In this document: in pieces, positions 15,218-24,168 of the stretch | How the letters are laid out: the number at the start of each line of letters is the position of its first letter | Numbering within the stretch: the first letter of the stretch is position 1 | From: DASVFB01 sp963766345 | GTDB taxonomy: Bacteria > Actinomycetota > Thermoleophilia > Gaiellales > Gaiellaceae | DNA: 64,000 nt | Reading direction: 5' to 3' | Assembly (NCBI GenBank): GCA_963766345.1 | Contig: CAVXZL010000008.1 | Location: 186,001 to 250,000 of the forward strand | Position numbers and translations under genes: made by a program | Notes under the pieces: model-generated | Databases searched by the model: none | What the model saw: the letters and a program-made list of their open reading frames with translations, nothing else | Told to the model about the DNA's origin: nothing

Positions 15218-16861
15218 GTGAGCATTCGCATCATCCCGCTCGGCGGCCTCGGCGAGGTCGGCAAGAACATGACCGTCTACGAGGCCGCCGGCGAGGCGAT
15301 CGTCGTCGACGCCGGGCTCGCGTTTCCGCGCGACGAGCACCTCGGCGTCGACCTCGTGCTCCCGGAGATGTCGTACCTCGCGGACCGGCCGGCGGGCGTG
15401 CGCGCGGTCGTGCTGACGCACGGCCACGAGGATCACGTCGGCGCGCTGCCGTACCTGCTGCGCGTCGCGAAGGTGCGCGAGATCTGGGCGACGCGGCTCA
15501 CGCTCGGGCTGATCAAGTCGAAGCTCGACGAGCACGGCCTGCTGCGCGCTGTTGACCTCCGCGAGGCCGACGTCGGCAAGCCCGTCGACATCGGGCCCTT
15601 CCGCGTCGAGTTCGTGCGCATGGCGCACTCGATCCCCGATTCGGCCGCGCTCGCGATCGAGGCCGAGGGAAAGCTGATCGTGCACACCGGCGACTACAAG
15701 CTCGACCACACGCCCGTCGACGGGCAGAAGACCGACGTCGGCCGGCTCGCCGAGCTCGGCAACCAAGGCGTCGACCTCATGCTCGGCGACTCGACGAACG
15801 CCGAGCGCCCCGGCGTGACGCCGTCGGAGCGAGTCGTCGGCGAGGCGTTCCGCCAGATCTTCCCGCTGCGCACCGGTCGCATCCTCGTGTCGTCGTTCGC
15901 GTCGAACGTGCATCGGATGCAGCAGGCGATCGACGTTGCCGTCGACCACGGCAGGAAGGTCGCGATCGTCGGCCGCTCGATGCGCAAGAACGCGAATATC
16001 GCGCGGAACCTCGGCTTCATGGAGGTGCCGGACGGAGTGCTCCTCAAGCCTGATGAGCTGCAGGAGCTCCCGCCGAACCAGCAGCTGATCCTCTGCACGG
16101 GCAGCCAGGGCGAGCCGATGTCGGCGATGACGCGCATCGCATATCACGACCACCCTGCGGTGAGCGTCGAGCGCGGCGACACCGTGATCATCTCGGCGAA
16201 GCCGGTTCCGGGGAACGAGCTGCGCGTCCACGACGCGATCAACCGCCTCGCGCAGGCGGGCGCGGAGGTGCTCCACCAGGAGATCGCGCCGGTGCACGTT
16301 TCGGGGCACGGCAACGCGGAAGAGTTGCGCACCATCATCTCGCTGCTCAGACCCAAGGCCGTGATGCCGGTGCACGGCGAGTTCCGGATGCAGGCCGCGC
16401 ACGCGCAGCTCGCGCGCGACGCGGGCGTCCCGTCGTCGCAGATCATCCTCGCCGAGAACGGAACGGTCGTCGAGCTCGGGGACGGCGGACCACGCGTCGT
16501 CGACCAGATCCAGGCGGGCGTGACGCTCGTCGACGGGCTCGGCGTCGGCGACGTGCAAGACGTCGCGCTGCGCGACCGCCGCAAGCTCTCGGAAGACGGC
16601 GTCCTGATCATCGTCGCGACGCTCGCGCCGGAGGACGGGACGACCGCGCGGCCGGAGCTGATCGCCCGCGGCTTCACGGGTGCGGACGAGCTGCTCGAAG
16701 AGACGCGCGACGAGGCGGCGCGCGTGCTGGAGGAGCTGCTCTCGACCGACGTCTCGGAGATCAAGCTGCTCCAGGAGCACCTGCATGACTCGGTCGGGCA
16801 GTTGATCTACGACAGAACGCGCCGGCGGCCGATGATCCTTCCGGTGATCGTGGAGGTATGA
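15218..16861 (+). CDS. rnj: Ribonuclease J
   Basis: 547 aa. A metallo-beta-lactamase/beta-CASP nuclease: HGHEDHVGALPYL (~residues 68-80) is the zinc-binding HxHxDH motif, HTGDYKLD and GDSTNAE follow, and the beta-CASP signature is SGHGNAEEL with the final PVHGEFRM. Known role: 5'-3' exonuclease and endonuclease in mRNA decay and rRNA maturation. The start is the GTG at 15218, giving the family N-terminus SIRIIPLGGLGEVGKN; a GTG at 15185 would add 11 residues and overlap aspS. It overlaps the next gene by four bases. Confidence 0.95.
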   Translation: MSIRIIPLGGLGEVGKNMTVYEAAGEAIVVDAGLAFPRDEHLGVDLVLPEMSYLADRPAGVRAVVLTHGHEDHVGALPYLLRVAKVREIWATRLTLGLIKSKLDEHGLLRAVDLREADVGKPVDIGPFRVEFVRMAHSIPDSAALAIEAEGKLIVHTGDYKLDHTPVDGQKTDVGRLAELGNQGVDLMLGDSTNAERPGVTPSERVVGEAFRQIFPLRTGRILVSSFASNVHRMQQAIDVAVDHGRKVAIVGRSMRKNANIARNLGFMEVPDGVLLKPDELQELPPNQQLILCTGSQGEPMSAMTRIAYHDHPAVSVERGDTVIISAKPVPGNELRVHDAINRLAQAGAEVLHQEIAPVHVSGHGNAEELRTIISLLRPKAVMPVHGEFRMQAAHAQLARDAGVPSSQIILAENGTVVELGDGGPRVVDQIQAGVTLVDGLGVGDVQDVALRDRRKLSEDGVLIIVATLAPEDGTTARPELIARGFTGADELLEETRDEAARVLEELLSTDVSEIKLLQEHLHDSVGQLIYDRTRRRPMILPVIVEV

Positions 16862-17421
16862 GCACACTCGGACTACAGGAGACGCGCGGCGGCTGGCCCG
16901 AGGCGATCGCGGACAACGCGGCGGAGATTCGCTCCGCTGCGAGGCTCATCGGTCAGCTGCGTGCGTGCGAAGCGGCCGCACTCGCGTTCTGCCGGCTGCT
17001 GGAGCGGTGGAACCGGGGCGACGCGCATCCGTCGACTCCCGGCGGACGCGACGCAGCCTTGCGCCACGCCGCCGACCGCATCGAGACCGCGCTGACGGGT
17101 CTCGAGGCGCCGCTGTCGCGCTACCTCATGGAGCTCGAGCCCGCGGTCGCCGAGGGCGGAACGTGGTACTCGCAACCGTCGATCGCCGAGCTCCTGGACT
17201 GGGGACCGGTGCTGCGTCGCGCGGGAGTCCCCGCGTGCCCGAACCGGGTTGCGAAGACGTACCTCGAGCTGGCCGTGCTCGTGCGCGCGCTGGAAGGCCT
17301 CAGCGATGCGGTGCGAATGCGCCTGACGCCGGACCGCTCGTCGCTCTGGGCCGGCCTGTTCGATCTCCGCGAGAACCTGCTCGGCCGTACGCTCGAAGAC
17401 CTGCGCGCGCTCGCAGCCTAG
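16858..17421 (+). CDS. Hypothetical helical protein following RNase J
   Basis: 187 aa, ATG overlapping the RNase J stop (ATGA), so coupled to it. The sequence is mostly alpha-helical, with no signal peptide or membrane segment. It has one longer helical run (DRIETALTGLEAPLSRYLMEL) and a WYSQPSIAELLDWGPVL segment. I do not recognise the family. The tight coupling suggests a role near RNA metabolism, but this is only positional inference. Confidence 0.75.
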   Translation: MSTLGLQETRGGWPEAIADNAAEIRSAARLIGQLRACEAAALAFCRLLERWNRGDAHPSTPGGRDAALRHAADRIETALTGLEAPLSRYLMELEPAVAEGGTWYSQPSIAELLDWGPVLRRAGVPACPNRVAKTYLELAVLVRALEGLSDAVRMRLTPDRSSLWAGLFDLRENLLGRTLEDLRALAA

Positions 17422-17606
17422 GCGCCCTCCGCGTGCCAGACGCTGCTCGGAGTCGCTTGCTCTTCGTTCGAAGCTGCACGGCGAGGCACGCCGAAGCAGC
17501 CGTATAACTCGAGCACCTACCGGGCGAAAGCCGTTCGCGCAGTCGAGGACCCTCACGCTAGTAGCGTTCGATGCCTCAACAACGGCACGCGAGAGGGCCG
17601 AGGCAC

Positions 17607-18053
17607 ATGGCTGACAGGAAGGTTTGGTTCATCACTGGCGCAGGTCGCGGTATGGGCGTTGACATCGCTCAGGCCGCCATTGCCGCGGGACAGTTCGTGG
17701 TCGCGACCGGCCGGGATCCCAACGCCGTGGCCAAAGCCGTCGGAGAATCCGGCGACCTACTCGTCGTCGAACTCGACATCACGAGCCTCACGTCGGCAGA
17801 GGCAGCGGTCCGAGCCGCCTGCGACCGGTTCGGCCGCATCGACGTGCTCGTGAACAATGCGGGCAACTTCTTCGCCGGTTTCTTCGAGGAGCTGTCGCCG
17901 GAGCAGTTCGAGGCGCAGTTGACGACGAACCTTCTCGGCCCGTTGAACGTGACTCGTGCCGTACTTCCAGTGATGCGAAAGCAACGCTCGGGCCACGTCG
18001 TCACGATCTCCTCGACCGCGGGCGTTGCATCGCTCGCCGTCGACGAGGCTTGA
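17607..18053 (+). pseudogene. 3'-truncated short-chain dehydrogenase/reductase
   Basis: 148 aa from ATG 17607. It has the Rossmann cofactor loop TGAGRGMG, the NNAG motif and the catalytic-Ser strand TISSTAG, then breaks off at VASLAVDEA-stop. The YxxxK active-site helix and the last ~100 residues of a normal ~250-aa SDR are missing and do not appear in any frame downstream. It therefore cannot be catalytically complete. It is the first of several broken genes in this block. Confidence 0.75.
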
Positions 18054-18149
18054 TCGGCCGGGAGCTATCGGTGGGGCGACACACGCTCAGGCGCGAACAG
18101 TGGCCCAGCCGCTCGGGTTGGCCCGTGGGGCGCCCGGCAGAGTGACGGC

Positions 18150-18710
18150 GTGACGAAGACCCAGTACTACACGGCAACGAGCCTCGACGGGTACATCGCG
18201 GACGAGCACAATTCTCTCGATTGGCTCTTCGAGGTCGATCGCTCGGCGGGTGATGACGACTCGTTTACGCGCTTCTTCGCCGAGGTGGGCGCGATGGCGA
18301 TGGGAGCGACGACCTATGCGTGGGCGCTCGACCACGACCGGCTGCTCGATCATCCTGAGAAGTGGCATGCCTACTACGGGGAGACGCCGTGCTGGGTCTT
18401 CACGCATCGGACACCGTCGCCGGTTCCGGGTGCGGACATCCGGTTCGTCCAGGGAGACGTTCGTCCGGTGCACAGGGAGATGACGCAGGCGGCGGGGGAC
18501 AGAAACGTCTGGCTCGTCGGTGGCGGCGAGCTGGTCGGGCAGTTCGCCGACTGCAGCCTGTTGGACGAGGTTCTCGTCGGCATCGCGCCGGTGACACTCG
18601 GTGGTGGAGCTCCGCTGCTGCCCCGTCGGTTGACGGCGGCCGACCTGGAGCTCGTCGACGTTGCCCGCGACAAGCAGTTCGTGCGGCTCAGCTACCGGCT
18701 GCGGGGCTGA
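18150..18710 (+). CDS. Dihydrofolate reductase/RibD C-terminal family protein
   Basis: 186 aa, GTG start. Family features: ATSLDGYIAD at the N-terminus, MGATTYAWAL, and the NADPH-binding strand VWLVGGGELVGQF followed by PVTLGGGAPLLP. These are the RibD_C fold marks of small reductases, often annotated as DHFR-like; true folate use is unproven. Complete length. Cytoplasmic and monocistronic-looking, between two broken genes. Confidence 0.85.
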   Translation: MTKTQYYTATSLDGYIADEHNSLDWLFEVDRSAGDDDSFTRFFAEVGAMAMGATTYAWALDHDRLLDHPEKWHAYYGETPCWVFTHRTPSPVPGADIRFVQGDVRPVHREMTQAAGDRNVWLVGGGELVGQFADCSLLDEVLVGIAPVTLGGGAPLLPRRLTAADLELVDVARDKQFVRLSYRLRG

Positions 18711-18762
18711 GGCTCCGCGGCGACGGTCGGAGCGCGCGCTCAGGGACCGAGTAAGCGAAGCC

Positions 18763-18903
18763 TCAGTCCCTGTCTCGTCGCCGGAACTGCCCGCCCCACG
18801 ACGTCGACACGGGCTCCGCGCCTTGCCGGAGCTGCCATGCAAGCAGGCCCCACACACCGATGATCACCAGCACGAGGACGATCGCGACTATCGCGATGAC
18901 CAT
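18763..18903 (-). CDS. Short single-span membrane protein (46 aa)
   Basis: 46 codons, ATG at 18903. Residues 2-22 form one strongly hydrophobic helix (VIAIVAIVLVLVIIGVWGLL), followed by a short charged tail ending RRRDRD, giving a clear topology. The codon pattern is consistent with translation, but there is no strong ribosome site and no known family. It could also be a chance frame. Confidence 0.45.
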   Translation of the reverse strand: MVIAIVAIVLVLVIIGVWGLLAWQLRQGAEPVSTSWGGQFRRRDRD

Positions 18904-18985
18904 GCGGCGAAGTCTGGATCAGGCCGGCGAGAAGTTCAACATCCGGCGCGTAGCCCAGCGCGCGTGCCCGTTCTAAGGTGTCGTC

Positions 18986-19379
18986 GTGCTGAGGGGACGC
19001 TGCGCGTGCACTGCCGCCGCTTACGAGGTCGCGGACGAGTTCGTCGCCGCGTTCAACTGCCACTGCTCGAACTGCCGTGCGACGACGGGCTCGGCATTCC
19101 TGCCCTGGGGCGAGATCGAGCGCGCGAGAAGCTCGAAGTGACGAAGGGTGCGAGTCGCTGATGCTCATCGGCGACACCGACGCGCTCCACGCGATGCGGT
19201 GCGGCGAGTGCGGGTCGCTTCTCTGCTGGACGGCGCGCGGCGGAACGCATGTCCGCGTCGCGTATGGATCACTCGTCGACGAGCCGGCGTTGAAGCCGAC
19301 GGCGCACATCTTCGTCGGTGCCAAGGCTCCGTGGTACGAGATCCTCGACGACCTTCCTCAGCACGACGAGTACTCCTAG
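18986..19379 (+). pseudogene. GFA-family (glutathione-dependent formaldehyde-activating-like) gene with two frame breaks
   Basis: The N-terminal part in frame 2 (RGRCACTAAAYEV, then FNCHCSNCRATTGSAF) ends at a TGA at 19140-19142. The next family residues (EKLEVTKGA) are in frame 1, and the rest (SLMLIGDTDALHAM, CGECGSLLCW, HIFVGAKAPWYEI, DDLPQHDEYS) in frame 0. Pieced together this is one full GFA protein with the zinc cysteines CxC, CHCxxC and CxxC all kept. A 2-base gain near 19120 and a 1-base loss near 19152 explain it. Either decay or sequence error. Confidence 0.75.
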
Positions 19380-19400
19380 CCAACCGTCGAGAAGAAGCGC

Positions 19401-20054
19401 GTGGAACGGATGACGCGAACGGCACCGACTCTTGCGGACCGGCTCGGGGATCGACTCGTTGCACATCGGCGGAACCCGCTACGCCTTCCCGAGGCGCCCC
19501 GGCCGGTGGACGGCAGCGCCCACGCGCGGCTCGTCGCGGCCGCGAGGAGGGGAGAGGTGCTCTTCCACGGGTCGAATGCCCGCACGATCGACGTGTTCGA
19601 GCCTCGCGAGCAGCTCACCGCGCACGACCGCCCGGTGCGCGCCGTCTTCGCGACGCCGGATCCGCTCTGGGCGATGTTCTTCGCCGTCACCGACACCGAG
19701 CGCGCGATCGGCCGCTGGAACATGTGCCTGCGACCGGAAGAGAGCGGGCTGCCGGCGAGCAGGTACTTCTTCGCGGTGCGCGGCGACCCGCGGACCGTCT
19801 GGACGCCCGGCGCGGTCTACGTGCTTCCGCGCGCGACCTTCGAGCCGAGCGACGTCGCCGCCGAGTGGATAAGCCTCGATCCCGTCGTGCCGCTCGAGGT
19901 GGTGCCGGTCACACGAGCCGACTTCCCGTTCGCACGACGAGTGTTCCGTTTCGAGCATCCGGAGTCGGACTGGCGGCGACTCGGACGACTCGCCGCGAGC
20001 GGCATGGACGACGCTGTTCGCACGCTGAGCCGCCGGGCGGGCAGCTTCCTCTAG
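19401..20054 (+). CDS. Hypothetical protein with an HGSN motif
   Basis: 217 aa. The central part reads EVLFHGSNARTIDVFEPREQ, then AVFATPDPLWAMFFAV and VYVLPRATFEP. The first motif (hydrophobic-HGS, then EPR) and the later ATPDP segment resemble those in ADP-ribosyltransferase-like small proteins, but I cannot confirm a catalytic triad. No signal peptide or membrane segment. Its stop overlaps the stop of the convergent gene by 3 bases. The start could also be the ATG at 19410. Confidence 0.65.
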   Translation: MERMTRTAPTLADRLGDRLVAHRRNPLRLPEAPRPVDGSAHARLVAAARRGEVLFHGSNARTIDVFEPREQLTAHDRPVRAVFATPDPLWAMFFAVTDTERAIGRWNMCLRPEESGLPASRYFFAVRGDPRTVWTPGAVYVLPRATFEPSDVAAEWISLDPVVPLEVVPVTRADFPFARRVFRFEHPESDWRRLGRLAASGMDDAVRTLSRRAGSFL

Positions 20055-20728
20055 CGGCCGATCAACTCCCGGAACGCGGGCTCGTCGCGGATCGGGTCGA
20101 AGTCGGAGTCGTTCTTCGCCATGTCGAGACAGCCGTCCCACATGCCGGCCGCCCGGCGAAGGTGCCCGACCGCGTCGGCCGTTCGGCCGGCGAGGCTCTC
20201 GCAGCACGCCGTGTTGTAGTAGAGGAACGCCTGCTCGGGATGGGCGTCGATGAGCTCGCGTCCCCTGTCGGCCGCCTCGGCGTAGTTGCCGGCCTCGTAG
20301 AGCGGTCGCACCGGGTCCCACAGCTCGGGCGCGTAGCGCTGGACCGAGTCGGGAAGGTGCACCCACGGGTGACGCCGCGAGTCGTATCCCGACTCCGTCG
20401 GCGGCGGGAACGACGGGTCGGCAAACGAGCCGACCGAGACCACGACGAGGTCCGGCTCGGACGGCTCGGTGTAGAAGACCTGCGAGCCGCATTCGGGACA
20501 GAAGTGGAAGACGTGTTCCTTCCGGTCGGCCTCGTCCGAGATGCGCGAGTAGTCGTGGAAGCGGCCGCTGACCTCCACCTGGTCCGCCGTGTAGCCCGCC
20601 TGCATCCCGAAGGCGCTGCCGGTTCGACGCTGGCACGCGAGGCAGTGGCAGATCGAAACGGCCAGCGGGTCGCCCGAGACCTGCAGACGAAGTTGTCCGC
20701 AGTGGCAGCCTGTCTCACGTGTCGCCAT
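20051..20728 (-). CDS. GFA-family zinc protein with a C-terminal TPR-like tail
   Basis: 225 aa from ATG 20728 (the frame is open upstream, but this ATG fits the family start). Residues ~5-125 are a GFA domain with GCHCGQLRLQV, CHCLACQRRTGSAFG and CPECGSQVF, which bind structural and catalytic zinc. Residues ~140-225 (WDPVRPLYEAGNYAEAA, CCESLAGRTADAVGHLRRA, DFDPIRDEPAF) form a short TPR-like helical tail. The same tail ends the cupin protein at 24169. The substrate is unknown; true formaldehyde chemistry is doubtful for many GFA proteins. Confidence 0.85.
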   Translation of the reverse strand: MATRETGCHCGQLRLQVSGDPLAVSICHCLACQRRTGSAFGMQAGYTADQVEVSGRFHDYSRISDEADRKEHVFHFCPECGSQVFYTEPSEPDLVVVSVGSFADPSFPPPTESGYDSRRHPWVHLPDSVQRYAPELWDPVRPLYEAGNYAEAADRGRELIDAHPEQAFLYYNTACCESLAGRTADAVGHLRRAAGMWDGCLDMAKNDSDFDPIRDEPAFRELIGR

Positions 20729-20771
20729 CACGACGAAACGTACTGGCGACCGTAGTACCGTGCGCCGACAG

Positions 20772-20897
20772 ATGACGCGCTTCGTCGTCGACTGCGGCGT
20801 CGTGTTGCACCTCTCGGCGGAGGAGATCGAGGTCTCCCAGGAGCACGAGCTCCTGGCGTCGACGCCGACGGTCGACGCGCTCACGCGCCCTTCCTAG
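20772..20897 (+). pseudogene. N-terminal fragment of a PIN-domain toxin
   Basis: 41 codons: TRFVVDCGVVLHLSAEEIEV then QEHELLAST, which matches the first beta-strand and helix of VapC-like PIN domains (one catalytic Asp in VVDCG). The remaining ~90 residues with the other acidic residues are absent, and no antitoxin is next to it. An in-frame GTG at 20760 could add four residues. A remnant of a toxin-antitoxin unit. Confidence 0.55.
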
Positions 20898-21370
20898 ACC
20901 GAGAACGTCTCGAGCTCGCCGCCGCCGACGCGGATCATGTCCGCGCGCGACATCGCAATCGAGTCCGTGTGCGTCCCGGCGTTGAAGTTGACGGTCTCGA
21001 CCTCGAGCAGGCTGCGGTCGTAGATCGTCCGCAAGCCGAAGAGCCGGCCGAACGGCGGCACCGCTCCCTTCGTCAACCCGGTGGCCTCGCGCAGCTCGTC
21101 GTCGTTCGCGAAGCGCGCGCCCTTGCCGCCGACGAGCGGTGCGAGCAGCTTCCAGTCGACCTTGCGATCGGCGGCGAGCACCGCGAGGACGAAACCGCTC
21201 TTGCCCTTGACGAGCATCGCCTTCGCGCCGGAGCGAAGCTCCGCACCTCTCACCGCGGCGGCGTCGGCGCTCGTCGTGACGGCGTCGTGGTGCGTGACCC
21301 GGAAATCGACGCTTTCTGCCCGCAAAAGCTCCAAGAGCTGTGTGTGGACGGCAGACGGCTGCGTTTCCAT
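20894..21370 (-). CDS. YbaK/EbsC-family aminoacyl-tRNA deacylase
   Basis: 158 aa, one domain. Family marks: SGAKAMLVKGKSGFVLAVL with the catalytic lysine region, DRKVDWKLL, the GLTKGAVPPFG loop and VNFNAGTHTDSIAMS. Known role of the family: removal of wrong amino acids (for example Cys or Ala from tRNA-Pro) in trans. Cytoplasmic. Its 3' end overlaps the stop of the PIN fragment by four bases. Confidence 0.9.
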   Translation of the reverse strand: METQPSAVHTQLLELLRAESVDFRVTHHDAVTTSADAAAVRGAELRSGAKAMLVKGKSGFVLAVLAADRKVDWKLLAPLVGGKGARFANDDELREATGLTKGAVPPFGRLFGLRTIYDRSLLEVETVNFNAGTHTDSIAMSRADMIRVGGGELETFSV

Positions 21371-21398
21371 GAACTCAGAATATGAGCCAAAGGATCCA

Positions 21399-21427
21399 TT
21401 GACTTCGCGCAGCCGACCGCGTTAACT
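21399..21427 (+). promoter_or_regulatory. Predicted promoter of the DUF11 surface-protein gene
   Basis: TTGACT (21399-21404), a 17-base spacer and TTAACT (21422-21427). It leaves an untranslated leader of roughly 140 bases with several G runs and short hairpins before the strong AAGGAGG site at the ATG. No riboswitch class recognised. Confidence 0.45.
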
Positions 21428-21574
21428 CCCGCCAGTCAGTAACGACGGGGGGGACCGATGTGGGGGCATCGAAGCTCGTTGCTGCGGCGATCACCGGCTT
21501 CGGCCGGAAACCATGTCTTTCGCTCCGTGGGGGTCCGTGCTGGCGGCACCTAGCCCACCACAAGGAGGTAACAC

Positions 21575-24097
21575 ATGGTCTCCAGAAGACCGTCGGTCTC
21601 GGCCGCGCGCCGACTCGCCGCTCTAGCGGCGCTCGTCGCAGTCGCTTTGCTCGTGCTCGTCTCGGCGTCGCCGGCGCCCGCCGGCACGGCGCCCAACCGG
21701 CTCGACGACAACCGCGGCAACTTCGCCGCACAGACGGCGGTGAACGCCTTCGTCTCGCTGCCGCCGATCGACCTGTTCTTCTTCCCGACGCCGTTTCTGC
21801 TTCCTCCACCTTTCGGTCCGTTGACGCCTCGCGTCCTCGAGAACGCGAGCATCCACAACGTCTTCTGGGATCCCGACTGGAACGACCACCACTCCAGCGC
21901 TTTCTCGACCGACAGCATCGACGCGATGACGCAGAAGCTCGTCGACAGCAACTACTTCGACTTCGCGGGGCAGTACGACGTCGGCCACGCGTCGTTCGAC
22001 GGCTCGGATACGTCGGGCGGGATCTTGAATCCCTGCTCGAGCGACCCGGGGTCGACGACGAACTTCGTCTCCATCCTGGCGTTCATCGAGTGCGAGACGT
22101 CGTTGGCGCCGACGGGAGTGCCGTCGCCGACCGCGGGACCCTTCGGCGGCAACGATCTCTACGTCGTGTACCTGCCGAAGGGGACGACGATCGACAACTT
22201 CGGCATCAACCACAGCTGCGACGGCTTCGGCGCCTACCACTTCATGGGGACGACGATCACGCTGCTCGGTGGCGCGCAGGTCACCTTCGCGGCGATCCCG
22301 CTCGACTGTGCGAACGGCGATCCAGACCAGCTCTCGGAGCTCGTGAGCCACGAGGTGATCGAGGCGGCTACGGATCCGAATGTCGTGTTGGGCTGGATCG
22401 ACAACTCGAAGTTCGACCTCACGAACCTCACGCCGCTCTTCACCGAGGGTGAGGCCGCGGACATCTGCTCGAGCGTCGGCGACGAGCCGACCGATCCCGT
22501 TCGGCTCGACAACGGGATCATGGTCGACACGTACTGGTCGAACGCGGACGGCGCTTGCGTTCCGTTCCCGACGGCCGACCTCGAGCTGACGAAGTCGGAC
22601 AGCCCCGATCCGGTCGCGGCCGGCGAACAGCTCTACTACACGCTCACGGTCACGAACCACGGCCCGAACGACGTGCCCGACGTGAGCGTGATCGACCACC
22701 TGCCGTCGAAGGTCGACTTCGTAACCGACGACCGCGGCATCTGCACCGAGGGTCCGACCGGGACGCTGACGTGCAACTTCGGGAAGGTGCTGAACGGCGA
22801 CAGCTCGACGGTGGTGATCAAGACGCACGTCAAGGCGAACGCCGCGAGTTCCGGCCCGACCGGAATCACGAACTCGGCGGAGGTCTCGAGCGTCAAGGTG
22901 ATCGATCCGAACACGGACAACAACAGCGACAGCGCATCGACGATCGTCGAGGATCGCGCGGATCTGCGCGTGACGAAGCTCTGCAAGCCCGACGGGCCGA
23001 TGCTCGCCGGCGACACGGCGAAGTGCACGATCCTCGTCGACAACCTCGGTCCCTCCGACGCACGCAGCGTCGTCCTGACCGACACGAACGTCAGCAACGG
23101 CTCCTTCACGATCCTCGGCGCGAACGCCAGTCCCGGCGGCGCGTGTCCCACCGCGGGAGGTGTCGTCACGTGCGACCTCGGCACCGAGCCGGCGGGCGGG
23201 CGGACGACGATCGTGGTCACGTTCACGGCGACGGAGGCGCAGGACGTCAACGACTGCGCCAGCGTCTCGAGCGACACGCCCGATCCGAACCACGCGAACG
23301 ACGAGGCGTGCGACGGCGTCAGCATCCTCGCCGTCTCGGATCTGAGCCTCACGAAGAGTGACGCGCCGGATCCGCTCGTGGCAGGCACGAACATCACGTA
23401 CACGCTCACGGTGCACAACGGCGGCCCGTCGACGGCGACGAGCGTCGTGATCCAGGACCTCCTGCCGAGCGTCGTGACCGTCGTCTCGGTGAGCAGCGTG
23501 GGAGGGACCTGCGTGCCGGGCGTGCCGGGCGACCCGGCGCATCCGACGCGATGCACCTACGGGACGCTCGCGCCCTCGGCGACGAGAACGATGACGCTCG
23601 TCGTGAGCGTCAACCCCGGCGACAACAGGGTCGTGACGAACGAGGCGACCGTCTCGAGCCCAGTGCTCGATCCCGACCTGTCGAACAACACCGCGAGCGC
23701 GACGACGTCGGTGCAGGTCGCGGACGTCGGCATCCAGACCACGTCCGACGCCGACACCTACAAGGCCTCGGCGCAGATCACGTACACGCTCACGGTGATC
23801 AACAACGGGCCCGGCAACGCCTCGAACGTCGTCGTCACCGATCCGCTGCCGCTGAGCGCGAACGACCGGGTCGCGATCCTCGACCCGGCGTGCACGCTCA
23901 CCGGGTTCACGGCGACCTGCAACCTCGGGACGATGGCTCCGCTGTCGATCCGGACGCTGACCATCGCGATCGTCCCGAAGGGCAAGACGGGCTACATCAC
24001 GAACACGGCGACCGTGGCGAGCACGACGTTCGACCCGTTCGCGTCGAACAACTCGTCGACGAAGGTCGTCCTTTCCGGGAGCCCACCCAAGCCGTAG
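21575..24097 (+). CDS. Large secreted protein with four DUF11 repeats and an HExxEAxTDP domain
   Basis: 840 aa; AAGGAGG precedes the ATG. The signal peptide (residues ~12-36) has a long Leu/Val core. Residues ~40-325 form an N-terminal domain with four Cys residues and SHEVIEAATDP (~residue 257), a pattern that resembles metal-site motifs in exported EXORDIUM/phosphate-induced-like proteins; catalysis is not shown. From ~330 on there are four DUF11 (adhesin-like beta-sandwich) repeats, each starting ADLxLTKSD or a variant, with YTLTVxNxGP and closing NTA or NNxxS motifs. Likely cell-surface or matrix. No sorting signal at the C-terminus. Ends in a strong hairpin. Confidence 0.85.
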   Translation: MVSRRPSVSAARRLAALAALVAVALLVLVSASPAPAGTAPNRLDDNRGNFAAQTAVNAFVSLPPIDLFFFPTPFLLPPPFGPLTPRVLENASIHNVFWDPDWNDHHSSAFSTDSIDAMTQKLVDSNYFDFAGQYDVGHASFDGSDTSGGILNPCSSDPGSTTNFVSILAFIECETSLAPTGVPSPTAGPFGGNDLYVVYLPKGTTIDNFGINHSCDGFGAYHFMGTTITLLGGAQVTFAAIPLDCANGDPDQLSELVSHEVIEAATDPNVVLGWIDNSKFDLTNLTPLFTEGEAADICSSVGDEPTDPVRLDNGIMVDTYWSNADGACVPFPTADLELTKSDSPDPVAAGEQLYYTLTVTNHGPNDVPDVSVIDHLPSKVDFVTDDRGICTEGPTGTLTCNFGKVLNGDSSTVVIKTHVKANAASSGPTGITNSAEVSSVKVIDPNTDNNSDSASTIVEDRADLRVTKLCKPDGPMLAGDTAKCTILVDNLGPSDARSVVLTDTNVSNGSFTILGANASPGGACPTAGGVVTCDLGTEPAGGRTTIVVTFTATEAQDVNDCASVSSDTPDPNHANDEACDGVSILAVSDLSLTKSDAPDPLVAGTNITYTLTVHNGGPSTATSVVIQDLLPSVVTVVSVSSVGGTCVPGVPGDPAHPTRCTYGTLAPSATRTMTLVVSVNPGDNRVVTNEATVSSPVLDPDLSNNTASATTSVQVADVGIQTTSDADTYKASAQITYTLTVINNGPGNASNVVVTDPLPLSANDRVAILDPACTLTGFTATCNLGTMAPLSIRTLTIAIVPKGKTGYITNTATVASTTFDPFASNNSSTKVVLSGSPPKP

Positions 24098-24119
24098 GAT
24101 CCCGGCTTTCGCCAACTCC

Positions 24120-24147
24120 GAAGGGGGCCGCTCGCGCGGCCCCCTTC
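24120..24147 (+). terminator. Intrinsic hairpin between DUF11 and cupin genes
   Basis: A perfect 11-bp stem (24120-24130 with 24137-24147) and a 6-nt loop lie 22 bases past the stop. Few T residues follow. The cupin gene's ribosome site starts just beyond it. Confidence 0.7.
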
Positions 24148-24168
24148 CGTTGAAGGGGGACTGATTCG

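Noticed and set aside
14684..16867. Very long open frame on the minus strand across RNase J
   Set aside because: Antisense to a clear RNase J; its Arg/Asp/Val-rich composition is the usual shadow of GC-rich codon bias.
21428..21574. Riboswitch in the DUF11 gene leader
   Set aside because: The leader is long and structured-looking, but no conserved core of a known class could be matched by eye.
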